DNA of 64,000 nucleotides from Actinernus sp. WN-2022 (lineage: Eukaryota; Cnidaria; Anthozoa; Actiniaria; Actinernidae), in assembly GCA_030867875.1 (NCBI GenBank), contig JAOWCC010000655.1, positions 7,958,269-8,022,268 on the forward strand, written 5' to 3'. The position numbers and the translations under genes are program-made. Positions 11,239 to 21,263 of the stretch are shown here, piece after piece; position 1 is the stretch's first letter; each line of letters starts with the position of its first letter. The notes under the pieces were generated by a model, which made no database searches, was not told the DNA's origin, and was given only the letters and a program-made list of their open reading frames with translations.

Positions 11239-12612
11239 TCACGATGCATCCATCTCCAGACGACACAACTTTGTCACAGGGCGCACAAGGATAGTCGTTG
11301 ATGACTTTACATCTCTTCGACGTCGACGCTTGGCGCGCGTCACCACGGTTGAACTCGTCCGCACCTTAGCTGTGCGGATCAATCCATCTCTTCCTTGATT
11401 GACCTCCACGACTCTTGCCATCGGCCACTGTCCTCTGGGAAAGTTCCCATCTACAAGTAGCACTAAATCTCCGACCTTAAGGTTCTTCTTCACTTCGTTC
11501 CATTTCTGTCGCAGTTGTAGGGTTGGAAGATACTCGCATGACCACCTTTTCCAAAATACGTCCGAGAGGTACTGCGCCTGCCTCCACTGTCGTCTGCTGT
11601 GCAAATCATCCTTGTTAAATATTCCAGGTGGTAAACACGGACACGGGCGTAACTGCAACAAATGGTTTGGCGTCAAAGGATCATCATCCGAGGGGTCTTC
11701 ACTACATCGCGTCAGAGGTCTGCTATTCAAAATACTCGTTGCTTCTGCAATCACGGTTGACAGAACTTCGTCTGAGACTATTTGCTCTTGCAGCAACGCT
11801 TTCAAGATATTCCGCACCGATCTGATCATCCTCTCCCAAGCACCTCCCATATGGCTCGCACCTGGCGGATTGAAGATCCACTCAATCCCTCTCTGGATAC
11901 AGAACTCGTTGATCCTTTGCTGGTTCCATTCATCGACCGCAACTTTCAGTTCCTTATCTGCTCTTGTGAAGTTTGTACCGCAGTCACTTCGAATCAGTTC
12001 CGGATACCCACGGAGGCTGATAAATCTTCTTAATGCATTAATCATCGAATCTGTGTTGAGCGAATGAGCAATCTCTATATGTACAGCACGTACTGTTAGG
12101 CAGGTAAAGATGCAGCCGTAGCGCTTCACATGCTTCCTCCCTTGCTTGACTTGTAGTGGTCCGAAGTAATCCACTCCGACAAACGTGAACGGGGGTCGTT
12201 CAGGAGTCACTCGTTCTCGTGGTAGATCTGCCATGAACTGCTCACAGGGTTGTGCCTTTCTCTTCTGGCAGTTTACGCATCTTCTTATCACACGTCTTAC
12301 AACTGTTCTTCCCTTGACTATCCAGAAGCGCTTCCTAAGGGATGAAAGTACAAGCTCCTGATCCATGTGGCCGACATCTTCATGGTGTTGGTTAACAATT
12401 AAATAAGTCACGTGGTGCTTGCATGGGAGTATCTTCGGGTACTTGAGCTCATCATCAAACGAAGAACATCCTATTCGACCTCCAACTACCAGAAGACCAT
12501 CCTTTAATACTGGATTTAACTTGTAAATCGACTTTCCAGCCTTCTGAATTGCTCTTCTATGGTTTTGCTTGCTACTTGTATCACCCTCTGAAGCTGTAAG
12601 TATTCCAAGCAC
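11239..12612 (-). CDS. pol: BEL/Pao integrase with DUF5641-like tail
   Basis: A 457-codon open frame, in the same frame as the RNase H part. The N-terminal zinc-binding site is seen as HHEDVGH ... CVNCQKRK. The catalytic core follows with VGVDYFGP (first Asp), IRSDCGTNF (second Asp) and MGGAWERMIRSV (Glu). The C-terminal region with VGDLVLLVDGNFPRGQWP corresponds to the DUF5641 domain seen in BEL/Pao and integrase-derived genes. It would catalyse strand transfer of element cDNA. It has no start of its own and was made as part of a polyprotein. Confidence 0.92.
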   Translation of the reverse strand: MLGILTASEGDTSSKQNHRRAIQKAGKSIYKLNPVLKDGLLVVGGRIGCSSFDDELKYPKILPCKHHVTYLIVNQHHEDVGHMDQELVLSSLRKRFWIVKGRTVVRRVIRRCVNCQKRKAQPCEQFMADLPRERVTPERPPFTFVGVDYFGPLQVKQGRKHVKRYGCIFTCLTVRAVHIEIAHSLNTDSMINALRRFISLRGYPELIRSDCGTNFTRADKELKVAVDEWNQQRINEFCIQRGIEWIFNPPGASHMGGAWERMIRSVRNILKALLQEQIVSDEVLSTVIAEATSILNSRPLTRCSEDPSDDDPLTPNHLLQLRPCPCLPPGIFNKDDLHSRRQWRQAQYLSDVFWKRWSCEYLPTLQLRQKWNEVKKNLKVGDLVLLVDGNFPRGQWPMARVVEVNQGRDGLIRTAKVRTSSTVVTRAKRRRRRDVKSSTTILVRPVTKLCRLEMDAS

Positions 12613-12630
12613 TTCAGGAAAGGCTGATTT

Positions 12631-13701
12631 CTAAACATGTCGGATAATCTCTACTTCCGCTTTACGAAGCTCATCCACTTTTAGGTAGCCAGTCTCTACA
12701 GCCTTTATATCCGTCTTCTCACTTTCCTGCACAGCTCCATCACTTCTGCTTGACAACCTCTTTTGCACCTTCAACAGGAGAAATTGTTTGTAGCGCAATA
12801 ACCACGCAATCGCTCTCTTCAGCTTCCACCAGGAAGAGTATTGGTGAATACAATCCTCCAGCCCATTTCTTTCAGCTGCTACGGTGTAGATCTGAGCCTC
12901 CTTCCTCACCTCTGGATCTTCATCTGTCAAATCTGGGATTACTGTAGTTGGTGGCCAACAGCTTTCTTCCTTCCAGAGGAACCCTGGGCCCTTCAACCAG
13001 CGGTCATTCTTCAGCATCTCTTCTAGCTTCAATCCCCTAGCGGCGTCGTCTGCAGGGTTCTCTCCACCACTGACGTATCTCCAGTCCTTTATCTCGGATC
13101 CGCTTCGTATTATGGTGAGTCAGTTTGACTCGAAAGTGTGAAACCTCTTGGAGTCATTCTTTATGCACTTGAGCACCGATGTAGAGTCAGTCCAGTAGAA
13201 CACTTGATTTACGTCAATGTCTAGCTCCTCCTGGATCATCTTGTTGAGCCTCACGGATATGACTGCTGCTGTTAGCTCCAATTTAGGAATGGTGATTTCA
13301 TGGATTGGGGCCAGGCGCGCCTTTCCCATGACGAAGGTGCAATGAATCTTGTTATTGACATCGACTAGGCGCAGGTAGGCGACTGCACCGTATCCCACGC
13401 GCGATCCATCTGAAAAGATATGCAGCTGGGTGTTCTTGATCTCATCAAAGCCCTTTGGTTTGAAGCAACGATCAATTTGTATATGCTGCAACCTTGGAAG
13501 ATCCTCGAGCCAGCGTAACCACTGCGCCTCATCTTGTTCTCCAATATGACTGTCCCATCCCAACTTCTTCCTGCATAGCATTTGCAGGAGCAATTTGGCC
13601 TTCATTGTGTACGGTGCAATAAAGCCCAATGGGTCAAACAGCGAACAGATAACAGACAGGATTCCACGTCTCGTTACTGGCTTTTGCTTCACTAGCAGCA
13701 T
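12631..13701 (-). pseudogene. pol: BEL/Pao pol, part 2: RNase H and connection
   Basis: The frame contains RRGILSVICSLFDPLGF (conserved BEL/Pao connection motif), IFSDGSRVGYGAVAY (RNase H first Asp), KLELTAAV and YWTDSTSVLKCI (RNase H acidic residues). An in-frame TGA at 13120-13122 interrupts it at a position where an Arg codon would need a single change, and a TAG at 12631-12633 separates it from the integrase frame. Both sides of each stop are in the same frame. Confidence 0.88.
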
Positions 13702-13708
13702 GATCTTG

Positions 13709-15862
13709 TCAAGGATCTCCCATGCATATAAATTGGTCGTGTTCTACATTCCACTTCAGACCAAGTGCATTCTCAGTTGGCAGATCCTCTATGTCCAAGT
13801 TGACGACCGACTTTGCTCTTTCGCACTCCGGTATATCTGCTAGTACTCTTCTATCATTGCTGACCCACTTTGTCAGCCTGAATCCAGCTCCCATCAACAT
13901 TTCTCGTAGCTGTCTCACTAGCTTCATTGCTTCGTCTGTGTCAGCAACTGATTTCATCAAGTCATCCACATACATATTCCTCTGGACGGTTTTTTCTGTT
14001 TCAGGGTCAAAGTGTTCTTTATGCAGGGACGCTGCTTTTTTCAAGCAAAAGTTTACACAACTTGGCGATGACGTTGCACCAAATACATGTTTGATCATCC
14101 GATATTCCTCTGGCATGTTTTGCAAGTTGTCATCTTTCCACCAAAGAAACCTCAAGGCGTCACAATGCTTTGGTTCCACTCTGACTTGATGAAACATAGC
14201 TTCAATGTCTCCGACGACTGCAACGCGTTCTTGTCGGAAACGGATGAGGACACCAAGCAGCTGATTAGCCAAGTCTGGTCCTGACATCAATTGGTCATTA
14301 AGTGAGGTTCCATGGTATTTTGCTGCACAGTCGAACACCACACGAACTTTGCCTGGTTTAAGAGGGTGTGTCACGGGATGGTGCGGCAGATACCATACTA
14401 CACGATCTTTAACCTCTAATTCATCATCTGGAACCCTTTGAGCATGTCCTTTGTCGATGTAGTCTCGGATTGTGATTCGATACTTCTGGAAAAGATCCTT
14501 ATCTTTATGAAGGGTTGTCTTCAAACGCTGTAGTCTTTGTTCAGCCATCCGCTTGTTATTAGGCAAATACGGTGGATCATTGCGCCATGGCAGTGCAACC
14601 TGGAAATGGCCATCCGTCATCTTTAGCGTTTCTTCCATTATACTCAAGGCTCTTGTATCTTCAACAGAAGCTGACACTTTAGTGTCTATGGTTAAATCAG
14701 CAAAGTCTGTTCTCCAAAGTCTGTCAAACTGACGTCTTAACTCTAGCTCTTGAACTTCAGGACGATCCTCCATGTGAAGAAAGTTCACTGTAGAGCTATT
14801 CTCGTCCTTCCTTCCGCCCACAGCGCCCATCACCGTCCATTCCAGTTCGTAACGGATTGCAATTGGCTCTTCCTTTTTACCCGATTTGTACTCCAGCGGG
14901 AGGAAAATACTTGGTCTCTCTTTGACACCGATCAGTAACATAACAGTTCCACCTTGTATATCAGTAACATGAATGTCTCTGAGGTGAGGCCAGCGATTTA
15001 AATCTTCTCTCTTCGGGATGCAGCTCTTCGTAATTGGCATTTGCTTAACGGTCTTCACATTCGACAACCCTATAACAACCGTCTCGTCCATAGATTTTAC
15101 CACTATGTTAACCAATTTGCTTTCCACTTCAGTTGAGCCAGTCATTCCTGTTAGAGTAAACCTAACAGTACTGCCATCCAGACCGAGTCTTCTCGCCAAC
15201 TGCTCATGACAAAGAGTAACTTCAGACCCATTGTCCAATAATGCATACGTCTCCACAAACGCATCTCCCCCTTGTCCTTGAACTTTAACTGGTACAACTC
15301 CAAGACAAACTCTTGCGTCACCGACTCCGGTTGCAGCTACAGCGACTCGAACATCATCCCCCGTAGCGTTTGCCAGCACGTTGTTTCCGGCCCCACTATC
15401 AGTTGTTTGCTGCTGCTGCGTATCTTGTTGATTACTGCTACCGGCACTTGAATTACCTCTACTGCGCATGCTCTGATTATTAGACTCACTTGTGCCTTGA
15501 CCCAGACGATGCATCAAAGTGTGGTGATTTCCTCCACATTCTGCCTTTTGACACTTGAAATTAGTCTTAGGACAGTCTTGAGCGATATGGTTTTCAACAA
15601 GACATTTGTTACAAAGTCTGTGTCGCTGCACCAACTTTCTTTTGTCTTGATATGAGAGATTCTTGAAAGTTTCACACTTCCAGATCCTGTGCTGACCGAA
15701 ACAAGCTAGACAATTTCGAGCAACAGGAGGCACGGTGCTTGAACTGTTATTCTGATCGGGTGCAATTCCGGTTGCTAACGTTGTCGCTCTCGGGAAGATT
15801 ATCTGCTCTCTCTCTTTGTCATTCTTGCTCTGTTTCTCTTCCTTCACAATACTTCGAGTCAT
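13709..15862 (-). pseudogene. pol: BEL/Pao pol, part 1: zinc knuckles, protease, reverse transcriptase
   Basis: An uninterrupted 717-codon frame. Residues about 51-118 hold Cys/His clusters (CLACFGQHRIWKC, CNKCLVENHIAQDC, CQKAECGGNHH). The aspartic protease motif LLDNGSEVTLC is at about 208-218. The reverse transcriptase includes VRVVFDCAAKYHG and the catalytic YVDD at about 631-634. The frame ends at TGA 13709 because of a one-base shift near 13725; the coding sense resumes at 13701. The intact catalytic motifs show the lesions are recent. Confidence 0.9.
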
Positions 15863-15886
15863 GTCTTGTCCAAACTCGTTGTCAAC

Positions 15887-17235
15887 TTATCTGGCTCTTT
15901 CTTCGATGAACTGAACAAAGTCTCTGAATCTGGGTCTGAAGCCACTTCCAATAATGACGCCAGCTCGTTCGGTCCAGCGACCTCTCAGAAACATTGGTAA
16001 TTTTTTGGTTAATTCCCTTAAGGTGACCATGTGATTTAAATCCGTCGCGTACTCATGCCCCATGCCTGTCAGGGTGCGGTCCGCAGTGTTTAACTGTCGC
16101 GCAAACTCCATCAAGGAAGCCCCATCAGCCTTCTTCAAATATGGAATGTTCGACAATTTCCTCAAGTGTGCCTCGGCTACCACATGCGGTTTTCCGAAAT
16201 TTTCTCTCAGTGTTCGTTTAGCCACTCCATATCCTTGGTCAACAGGTAACTTTACACAACTCTCCACTGTTTCTCTTGCTTTTCCTGTACAATGTTGAAT
16301 CAATAACTGCAGTCTTCTGGATTCATCAGGATTGTCCTTTTCCAAACAGGTTTCAAAATTATGTATAAATGTGATATAATTTAAAGGATCCCCATCAAAC
16401 CGCAGATATTCGATCTTTGGAGTGCTTAGTACTTGTTGTAAGGCTTTCACCATCTCGTATTGACCATTCAAATGTCGAGGTTCACTAGCGTCCACTGCTC
16501 TAAACACAGGAGTTTCAGTAGGAAAATAAACAGCACTCGCAGCCTTTACAGTGACGTCACTTGTATGGAGAGAGGCTTGTTCGTGTACTTGAAGGGAAAG
16601 CTGAGCTCGTTTGGCCTCTGTTTCAGCTTCGATTCTAGCACTTCGAGTTTCATTTTTATTTGTTGTTCTTCACGCTCTAATTCTTGTTTTATTCTAAGTT
16701 GTTCCAACTTCAACTGTGCCAGTGCCACATCCTCGGTTCGTGACAACTGATTTAGAAGACCTTGTCGATCTTGAGCCAATCTTAGAAGCACTGCGATGTT
16801 TTGACGACACGCGTGATGATCCAGAAGTACTACTGAATTCGTCCACATATCGTCCGGCTTTCTTCGCTTTCTTTTTCCATAATTTAATAGCAGAATCCAA
16901 GTTTAACTTCCGCTGCATTTGTTCGGTGTAACTGTCGTAGCTCCTTGCTCTAGCGATTTCAGTATTTAAGAGTTCTACATATCTCTCATGCACATTCATG
17001 AATCTGCCCCATGCATCTGTGTAGCTCGCCATCTTCTGAGAAATATCATTCCAGCTCACTCGTGTGTCACTCAGCATGGCTTGTACTTCATTATATATTC
17101 GTGTCAGAACGCCGATATATGCCCGGATCTCGACCGTTTTACAGCTTCCACATCCTCATCATTTCCAGTACTAATACGAGGTTCTTCTAAACTTATTTTA
17201 CTCATTTGACTATCTTCTTTGCTTTGAGCGTCCAT
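15887..17235 (-). pseudogene. gag: BEL/Pao gag region (frame broken)
   Basis: The likely ATG is at 17235, 37 bp inside the 5' LTR. That frame hits a TGA at 17104 and the coding sense continues in another frame containing MLSDTRVSWNDIS. A Ser/Arg-rich stretch and a Glu/Gln-rich coiled coil (ALAQLKLEQLRIKQELERE) follow, the latter in a different frame between about 16790 and 16655, so two compensating indels are needed. From 16507 the conserved gag core is open: LRFDGDPLNYITFI, LQLLIQHCTGKARE and GVAKRTLRENFG match the DUF1759 region of BEL/Pao gag. It ends in an in-frame TAA at 15887, where related elements read on into the zinc knuckles. Gag would package the element RNA. Confidence 0.85.
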
Positions 17236-17271
17236 ATTTTCTAAAAGCCCAAGCAGGTTGTAGTCGAAAAC

Positions 17272-17736
17272 TGTAACAACCTTATCTCGTTTTTAGGTGA
17301 ACCAATCGTCGATAACTCAGGTTTAATGAGCCATTCGCACTATTACGGCCACAAATGACTGCAGAACAGCTATAACACCCCAAACTAGCTATGAACCAGG
17401 TTTTCTAGTAAACGAACAGATACATAAAATAAGCACATAGAGAAATATACAAATAAAGGACTGATACAAATTACAAACAGAGCAATATTCACTTACCGAC
17501 TATTCAGGTTCAACATGGCGGCCACTAACTAAACGAATTACGCGCCAAACTAATTTATACAATGAACGAGGAACGCCTGACTAAACGAGATACGAAGAAC
17601 GCACGAATGATACACGAACACTAACGAGCACTAGCCGAAACCTGAAACACTGCATGGATCACAAAACGAACACTAAACGAGAGGCAAACCACGGTACAAT
17701 GACTACGACAATAAAAACAACATTTTGATGACTACA
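17272..17736 (-). repeat. BEL/Pao 5' LTR
   Basis: 465 bp, near-identical partner of 10653-11116. On the minus strand transcription would start here. The sequence next to it does not start with the usual TGG of a tRNA 3'-end primer site, so priming may use another part of a tRNA; this is inference. Confidence 0.93.
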
Positions 17737-17961
17737 AAGAGCCAATAGTATCGAAAAACCTTTATTTTCGAGATGTAGTTTGGACTGTAGACATGCACCT
17801 CCTAATTAATGCATATTCAAGCAAAATCGTATGTGAGGGAGGCTCATTCCCGTAGAACAATGGATACTACAGTAGTTCTTAACTGGACCATTACTTAATG
17901 CTGTACGTGTACGTGCTCAGACGCGCGTGGCTCATCAACTGTTGCATCTGAGTGACATTTT

Positions 17962-18204
17962 CCCGGGGGGGGTTCTTCCTATAATCGGCTGGTAGGGTGA
18001 TCGTCGTATTTTTTAGGGTTTGAAATCGGCGATTTAGTATTTTTTAGGGGTTGTCCAAGCGAAATCCATTTTTCAGGATGTTTTTAGACCATGAGGTACA
18101 TTTTAGGGTGGGAAATTTTTCACGGTTTGGTATTGTTTAGGATATTTTTCGAGATTTTCTAACGGTAACCCCTACCATTTTTACCTTGAAGAGCTCCCCC
18201 GGGG
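17962..18204. mobile_element. short G/C-run foldback repeat
   Basis: CCCGGGGGGGTTCTTC at the left and GAAGAGCTCCCCCGGGG at the right are inverted, with iterations of TTTTTAGGG between. Related in style to the larger element at 19829-20158. No coding capacity. Confidence 0.5.
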
Positions 18205-18289
18205 ATATTTTGCCGCGGTGTAGGGTACGGCCGGCTGGGGTTTGACCTACTGAGCAATACAATGAAAATTACCCCCCCCCCCCACCATA

Positions 18290-18953
18290 GGCTTTGGTAG
18301 ATTGTGCTAGCATAATTTTAAGCATAATTTAGCAAAACGAGCATTATTTTAAGCTTTTATTTCAGTTTAGTACTGCTAGCATAATCCGAGCTTTTATGCG
18401 TTGAAAACAAAAAAAACACATCATAGTTCTAGAATAATTCAGTTTGTATTTTATTTCTGTATTGTTTTTGGAAAATATTGAGGTCTGTGCTAAGGCCCAT
18501 GGTCAAATATGGTCCGGCAGACTCCAGGTGTGTCAAGGCGGTCACCCTGGGGTCAGCATATCTGAGAGACTGAGACTCTCCTCAGGCCACCACGCTTATG
18601 GCTCGGCGGCTCGGCGGCTCGGCCCCTCAGGCCTCAGATCAAAGATGGTGTCGTCCTCGAGTACATCCACTTCCAGCACTTCCAGCCCTTTCGAGGTGCG
18701 CACATGCGTATTTGCGATGCTAAAGACTGTAAGACTGGAAGTTGGACTATATGAATGTTCTAATCATTAAAGTCAAAATTGATAGAGTTAAGCTACTGGT
18801 GATCTTTATTTTCCTTAAAATCTAAGTAGCATAATTTCGGTGACAGAGAGCATAATTTTCAAAAAGTAGCATAATTTTGGCATAATTTCTAAAAAATATG
18901 AGCACTGCTAAAAGCATAATATGCTTTTTTTTCGAGCACAATCTACCAAAGCC
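18290..18953. mobile_element. GCATAAT-family TIR element (copy 3)
   Basis: It starts GGCTTTGGTAGATTGTGCTA and ends with the inverted form GAGCACAATCTACCAAAGCC, flanked by TA. The subterminal words GCTAGCATAATTTT and GCATAATTT match the copies at 7307 and 8032 although the outermost bases differ, so this is a related subfamily. Confidence 0.7.
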
Positions 18954-19320
18954 TACCCCACCACCCCTCTCGACCGAACTCAGTTCGCAACCAACCATGC
19001 GGTTGCCCTGGTCACGGTGATTTAACAAGCTTTATAAGTAATTATTGAGGTAAGCCGTTTCTGTCCTTTGTTTGTGAATATTACCTGTTGTCGTTGTTGT
19101 TTTATTGAATCTTCGTTGGATGAGTTTTTGTTTCTGTGACTTTCCTTAAACGGTTTGACACTCGATAAATGCAGTGTAGTATACATTTCATAACGGACTT
19201 TATAAGTGCAGTTTTTGAAATGTTGCCAAATTGTTACCCCACAGGGTGGGGGCTTTTCCAGTGCATTCTGTCCCAGGGGGTAGGGGAATTGCAAAGTATG
19301 GCAACATGTTAGCTCAGTTA

Positions 19321-19695
19321 ACTGGTTAGCTCAGTTGGTAGAGCACGGTCTAGAGTGCGGGAGGTCGGGGGTTCGAATCCCGGCCGCGTCCTTGGGCAGG
19401 GACGTTTATAAGCCGTTGGCCTTGTCTCCTTCTACTTCTAATCAGTATTTGAAGGGGACGTGAAAGAACCTGTTGTACTACTCGAAAAAGAGCAGGGGAT
19501 TGTCACCCGGTACAGCAGCCTGGCCATTGGACTAACCACACTCAACATTGTAAACTGCGTGGCAGCTATTAGCGCCGTGAAGCAGTCCGAAATAATTCAC
19601 TGACGGGATATGTCAGTCATATGTAAAGCGCCATGAAACTGTGGTTGATATGGCGCTATATAAATGTGGCCATTATTATTATTATTATTATTATT
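19321..19695 (+). mobile_element. tRNA-derived SINE with ATT tail
   Basis: The head carries pol III promoter elements: A box GGTTAGCTCAGTTGGTAGAG and B box GGTTCGAATCCC. A unique body of about 290 bp follows, then TATGGCGCTATATAAATG and a (ATT)n tail ending at 19695. This layout is that of a SINE mobilised by a LINE with a microsatellite tail. A second partial A-box-like GTTAGCTCAGTT lies just upstream at about 19309. Confidence 0.85.
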
Positions 19696-19828
19696 CAAAA
19701 TCCATGTTCCCACCATTTCCCGAGGTTAGGGGGGTGGGGGTTACAATTGACTGGTGCATTAGGCTCTAGATGGTCAATCCCCTTTTGGGTCTTTTCCAAC
19801 TCCAATAAGTATTGGTGGGTTGCACCCC

Positions 19829-20158
19829 GGGGGGGGGGGGGGGGGGGGGGGGGTGGGGGGGGGGACTCCCTTATGTGAGGGGTACATGGATGCTCGTCGT
19901 ACCTTTTAGGGGTCAAAATCAGGAGTTTGGTACCACTTAGGGTATCCACCATCAACCACAGACATTTCTATGTAAAGCGGTACCTTTTAGGGGTCGGGTG
20001 TAAATTGAACAAAAAAGCTGTTATCAATTTACATTTTTATTATCTTTTAGGGGTCAAAATAAGCTTGAGCCACGCCCATTTTAGTACCTCTTAGGGGTCA
20101 AATCGAAAATGTCCGACGAGCATCCCTACCCCTTTTATATGGGAGTCCCCCCCCCGGG
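19829..20158. mobile_element. G-tract foldback element
   Basis: A run of about 40 nearly uninterrupted G (19828-19864) leads into GGACTCCCTTATGTGAGGGG. The right end is the inverted form ending in a C run near 20156. Between them the phrase CTTTTAGGGGTC is repeated about four times. G-quadruplex formation is likely in the G run. Confidence 0.6.
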
Positions 20159-20912
20159 GGTTGCACTGGCGACGCAGGCTAAAAGAAACCACATTTGCTT
20201 CTTTTGTTCTTACAAACCGAGATGCCGCTAGGCTTTTGTGATTGTATTCCCTTATAGGAATGATTGCAACCCAAGAATAGTGATGGCTATTATCACCATG
20301 TAGTATTAAAACAGAGTTATGTACTAACGAGCTTTACAGATGTATTATCTGCGTGCTTATCTCTATTTACGTACAAGCGCGTATCGTAGTATATTCTGTC
20401 TTCATACCCAGGGGCCTTTTCGCGCCAAGTCAGTGTTCGTCGGTACATGCATACAGCGGTCTTCACCATTGACAATACCCCGGATGTACTACATGTGAGT
20501 CGGTTTTCTGTCTCTTCTTCAGTGACGCTGTTCTGCTCTTTAGAAGGTTGTTTCTCTGCTATTTCTAACTGAAGGTAAGGCATATTAAACGATTATAGAC
20601 AACTGGTGTACTAAGTTATAAAGTGCAGTTAATGTTATGAAGGTCAGCATGGATTTTTTTAGGTTTTAAAGACTAAAAGAGCGATCGGTTTCGCTTTGAC
20701 AAGTTGCATGTGCTACCAACTCTGCTAAAACTAAGCCATCAATTAACTTTACTACTGTACGAATGAAAGAAATATCCTGCTGTTTTATGGAGAGTTCAAG
20801 AAGAAAGAAATATATTTACTCCGAGTGTTGTATTTAATCAAATTCAAAGTGTATTTTCAAGAACAGTAGTTTGCGGCATGTGCGAATCATTCATCTGTGA
20901 TCTAAATCTTAA
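20159..20912. other. no recognisable gene
   Basis: A minus-strand open frame at 20317-20583 exists, but its translation shows no domain and no matching splice context, so it is not called. Confidence 0.35.
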
Positions 20913-21150
20913 TACCATTTGCGAGCTACTGTTTAGCGTGAACCTTATCCGCACAAACCTTTTCAATTTATCGCCAAACTAATTTGTTTCAACCTTGATG
21001 TTGAAAACGTTTGATATATCGTCTTCTACAGCGCTGTCGTGAAACTCAGAGTATGCCTACACATCCATAGAGACAGTTGACACTGACTTGAACCAACATT
21101 TCTATGATTTAGAGCAAAATCTAGCTGAAAAGTGTCCAAACCTGAGTTCC
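20913..21150. mobile_element. one-ended fragment of the 35644-36092 MITE family
   Basis: It shares ACCATTTGCGAGCTAC and AGCGTGAACCTT with the termini of the 35644-36092 element, plus internal phrases such as AAATCTAGCTGAAAAGTG in related form. Only one end is recognisable. Confidence 0.45.
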
Positions 21151-21263
21151 AAGCTGCTGAAACATCGGCAGGAACGAAATGCAGACCAGACAAAATCATT
21201 AAGAAACATCTATCGGTCTGTAGCAGGGCGACTCTGCAAGGCTTTATTAGACAGCTTAGACCC

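Larger units (their letters stand above)
10648..17741 (-). mobile_element. BEL/Pao LTR retrotransposon, complete but coding-defective
   Basis: Two direct repeats (10653-11116 and 17272-17736) begin TGTAAC and end ACTACA and are flanked by a 5-bp duplication AAGAG (10648-10652 and 17737-17741), so both ends are intact. On the minus strand the order is gag, CCHC-type knuckles, aspartic protease, reverse transcriptase, RNase H, integrase, DUF5641-like C-terminus, which is diagnostic of BEL/Pao. The frames carry at least seven lesions: frameshifts near 17105, 16790, 16655 and 13725, and in-frame stops at 15887, 13120 and 12631. The LTRs differ at only four positions, so the insertion is recent on that measure. 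It is probably a non-autonomous copy as assembled, unless the indels are sequencing errors. Confidence 0.95.

Noticed and set aside
11399..12067. 222-codon plus-strand open frame
   Set aside because: Shadow of the minus-strand integrase frame, which has clear catalytic motifs.
20317..20583. 88-codon minus-strand frame
   Set aside because: No domain, no splice partner, ordinary length by chance in AT-rich DNA.
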